Source: an uncultured Clostridium sp.
GTDB taxonomy: Bacteria; Bacillota; Clostridia; UBA1212; UBA1255
Length of the DNA: 6,947 nt
Assembly (NCBI GenBank): GCA_900555605.1
Contig: USLW01000107.1
Span: 1 to 6,947, forward strand
Direction of reading: 5' to 3'
Part shown: positions 5,901-6,947 of the stretch, piece after piece
Layout: each line of letters begins with the position of its first letter
How positions within the stretch are numbered: position 1 is the stretch's first letter
Translations under genes and position numbers: made by a program
Notes under the pieces: model-generated
What the model was told of the DNA's origin: nothing
What the model saw: the letters and a program-made list of their open reading frames with translations, nothing else
Databases searched by the model: none

Positions 5901-6817
5901 TTACTTTGCCAGTTCCATCATCCGCTGAAGCGCGGTCCTTGCCTTTTCCATAATATCGGCAGGAAGCGTCATTTCGTATTCCCCTGTCAGCAGGCATCTT
6001 CTTACGCTTTCCAATGTCGTCATCTTCATATTCGGACAAACCAGTCCCGGGGTCATCAGGTAAAATGTTTTTTCCGGAAAATCCCGTTCAAGCGGATACA
6101 AAACGCCCATTTCCGTACCGATAATAAATTTCTGTTTTTCTGAAGCCGCAGCATAATCGATAATTCCTTTCGTACTGCCGACATAATCAGCAAGCGCGAC
6201 AACCTCCCCCGGACATTCCGGATGAATTAATAATTCAGCATCCGGATGCGCCTCTTTTGCCTTCAGAACCTCTTCTTTTGTGATTCTGTGATGCGTCGGA
6301 CAAAAGCCCCGCCACAAAATCACTTCCTTCTCAGGGCACTGCGCCGCCACATAGGAACCGAGATTCTGGTCCGGTGCAAAAATGATTTTTTTCTCCGGCA
6401 TACGGCTGACAACTTTCAGCGCGTTTGATGAAGTAACAATGACATCAGACTCTGCTTTTACTGCCGCTGAAGAATTAATATAAGTGACCACGGCAGCATC
6501 CGGATGCTGCCGCTTCAGCGCACGCAGACCTTCATCGGGCAGCCTGCCAGTCGTTCAGGCAGCAAAACACGTTTCTCCGGAGATAGTATTTTTGCACTTT
6601 CAGCCATAAAACCCACGCCGCAAAACACAATCGTTTGATGGCTTTGTCCCGCACAATATTTACTTAACGCAAAGGAATCGCCGACAATGTCCGCAATCTC
6701 CTGAATTTCACCTATCTGATACGTATGCGCAACAATCACGGCATCCTGCTCCTTTTTCAGCCGTGCGATTTCATCGCATATCTCTTTCCGTTTTTCATCA
6801 GACATCTCTGCAGCCAT
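5901..6817 (-). pseudogene. nadA: Quinolinate synthase A, disrupted by an out-of-frame internal deletion
   Basis: NadA is a [4Fe-4S] enzyme that condenses iminoaspartate with dihydroxyacetone phosphate to quinolinate. The start is secure: ATG 6817 with AGGAGG (6825-6830) 7 nt upstream. The first fragment (6817-6515, 100 residues) has the NadA N-terminus, [35 protein letters not shown] and AGCPM, whose Cys93 matches the first cluster ligand. It then shifts to KVCVR and stops at TGA. Homology resumes in another frame at about 6539 ([12 protein letters not shown]) and continues through VVTYINSSAAVKAESD, APDQNLGSYVA, GFCPTHHR (second Cys ligand), IHPECPGEV, GSTKGI, IGTEMG and LVCPNMK (third Cys ligand) to a TAA at 5903. 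Compared with the family pattern CPMADM(I/V)(T/S)xE, about six or seven residues are missing. A deletion of 3n+1 bases, probably 19 or 22 nt, explains both the loss and the frame change. The rest is well conserved, so the lesion is recent or an artefact. The second fragment lacks the first cluster cysteine and cannot be a working enzyme. Confidence 0.85.
6491..6512. repeat. Perfect 22-bp palindrome inside nadA
   Basis: The arm CGGCAGCATCC (6491-6501) is followed with no spacer by its exact reverse complement (6502-6512). It is G+C rich and can extrude as a cruciform or fold in mRNA. It has no adjacent U tract, so it is not a terminator. It encodes RQHPDAA in the nadA frame, and the nadA lesion at about 6533-6541 lies roughly 20 nt away. 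Confidence 0.9.
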
Positions 6818-6850
6818 ATCTTTGCCTCCTTTATAAACGGCTTAATCGTT

Positions 6851-6879
6851 AGTATATCACCATTCAGAATGGTAATCAA
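6851..6879 (-). promoter_or_regulatory. nadABC promoter with embedded palindromic operator
   Basis: On the minus strand the -35 is TTGATT (6874-6879), followed after 17 nt by TATACT (6851-6856) as the -10. This gives a leader of roughly 27 nt to the nadA ATG at 6817. The spacer contains a perfect inverted repeat, ACCATTC-A-GAATGGT (6859-6873 on the plus strand), that nearly fills it. A dimeric repressor bound here would block RNA polymerase. NAD operons of Firmicutes are commonly repressed by the niacin-responsive NiaR protein, so NiaR or another niacin/NAD sensor is the natural candidate, but I cannot confirm that this sequence matches its motif. Confidence 0.65.
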
Positions 6880-6947
6880 TCTCAAGAAGCGTAAATACCT
6901 TTCAAACGGAGGGAAAAAGACAGCAGAAAAGAAGAACGGGGAAAAAG

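Noticed and set aside
5901..6491. The 196-codon second part of nadA as an independent gene starting at GTG 6491
   Set aside because: There is no ribosome binding site, the homology continues upstream of that codon, and the fragment lacks the first Fe-S cysteine.
6491..6817. Programmed ribosomal frameshift in nadA
   Set aside because: There is no slippery heptamer at the junction, and several conserved residues are missing as well as the frame changing. A deletion explains both.
6881..6947. A divergent gene or regulatory RNA at the right edge
   Set aside because: The plus strand is purine-rich, with a GGAGGG-like stretch near 6908, but no start codon follows before the edge, so nothing can be supported.

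Overview
The window looks like chromosomal DNA from a spore-forming member of the Clostridia, possibly Lachnospiraceae. The evidence is a complete SpoIID-type sporulation protein, NAD-biosynthesis proteins of clostridial character, AGGAGG-type ribosome binding sites, AT-rich intergenic regions and moderate-GC coding sequence. The family-level placement is inference. Every gene I can support lies on the minus strand, so the biological order runs from right to left.

Right side (about 6880 to 3418) is the de novo NAD operon nadA-nadB-nadC. NadB oxidises L-aspartate to iminoaspartate, NadA condenses it with dihydroxyacetone phosphate to quinolinate, and NadC converts quinolinate to nicotinate mononucleotide. 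A good sigma-A promoter lies upstream of nadA, and a perfect 15-bp palindrome fills the space between its -35 and -10 boxes, as expected for a repressor operator. nadB and nadC look intact and overlap. nadA is broken: the reading frame shifts just after the first cluster cysteine and about six or seven residues are missing. The break lies about 20 nt from a perfect 22-bp palindrome. As written, the operon lacks a working quinolinate synthase, unless the lesion is an assembly or sequencing error.

The 3104-3417 intergenic region holds a strong bidirectional terminator, three perfect DnaA boxes (TTATCCACA), a very AT-rich stretch and a tandem pair of Spo0A-box-like heptamers. It is the least explained part of the window.

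The centre (3094 to 1925) holds a SpoIID/LytB-family peptidoglycan lytic transglycosylase, followed by its own terminator.

Left side (1822 to 1) has a strong promoter and a leader of about 170 nt, leading into a lipoprotein with a predicted LamG-like beta-sandwich. It is followed by a second secreted protein that runs off the left edge. Both are probably envelope or extracellular proteins in one transcription unit, with unknown function. I found no mobile element, CRISPR array, tRNA or rRNA, and no clear evidence of a new multi-gene system.
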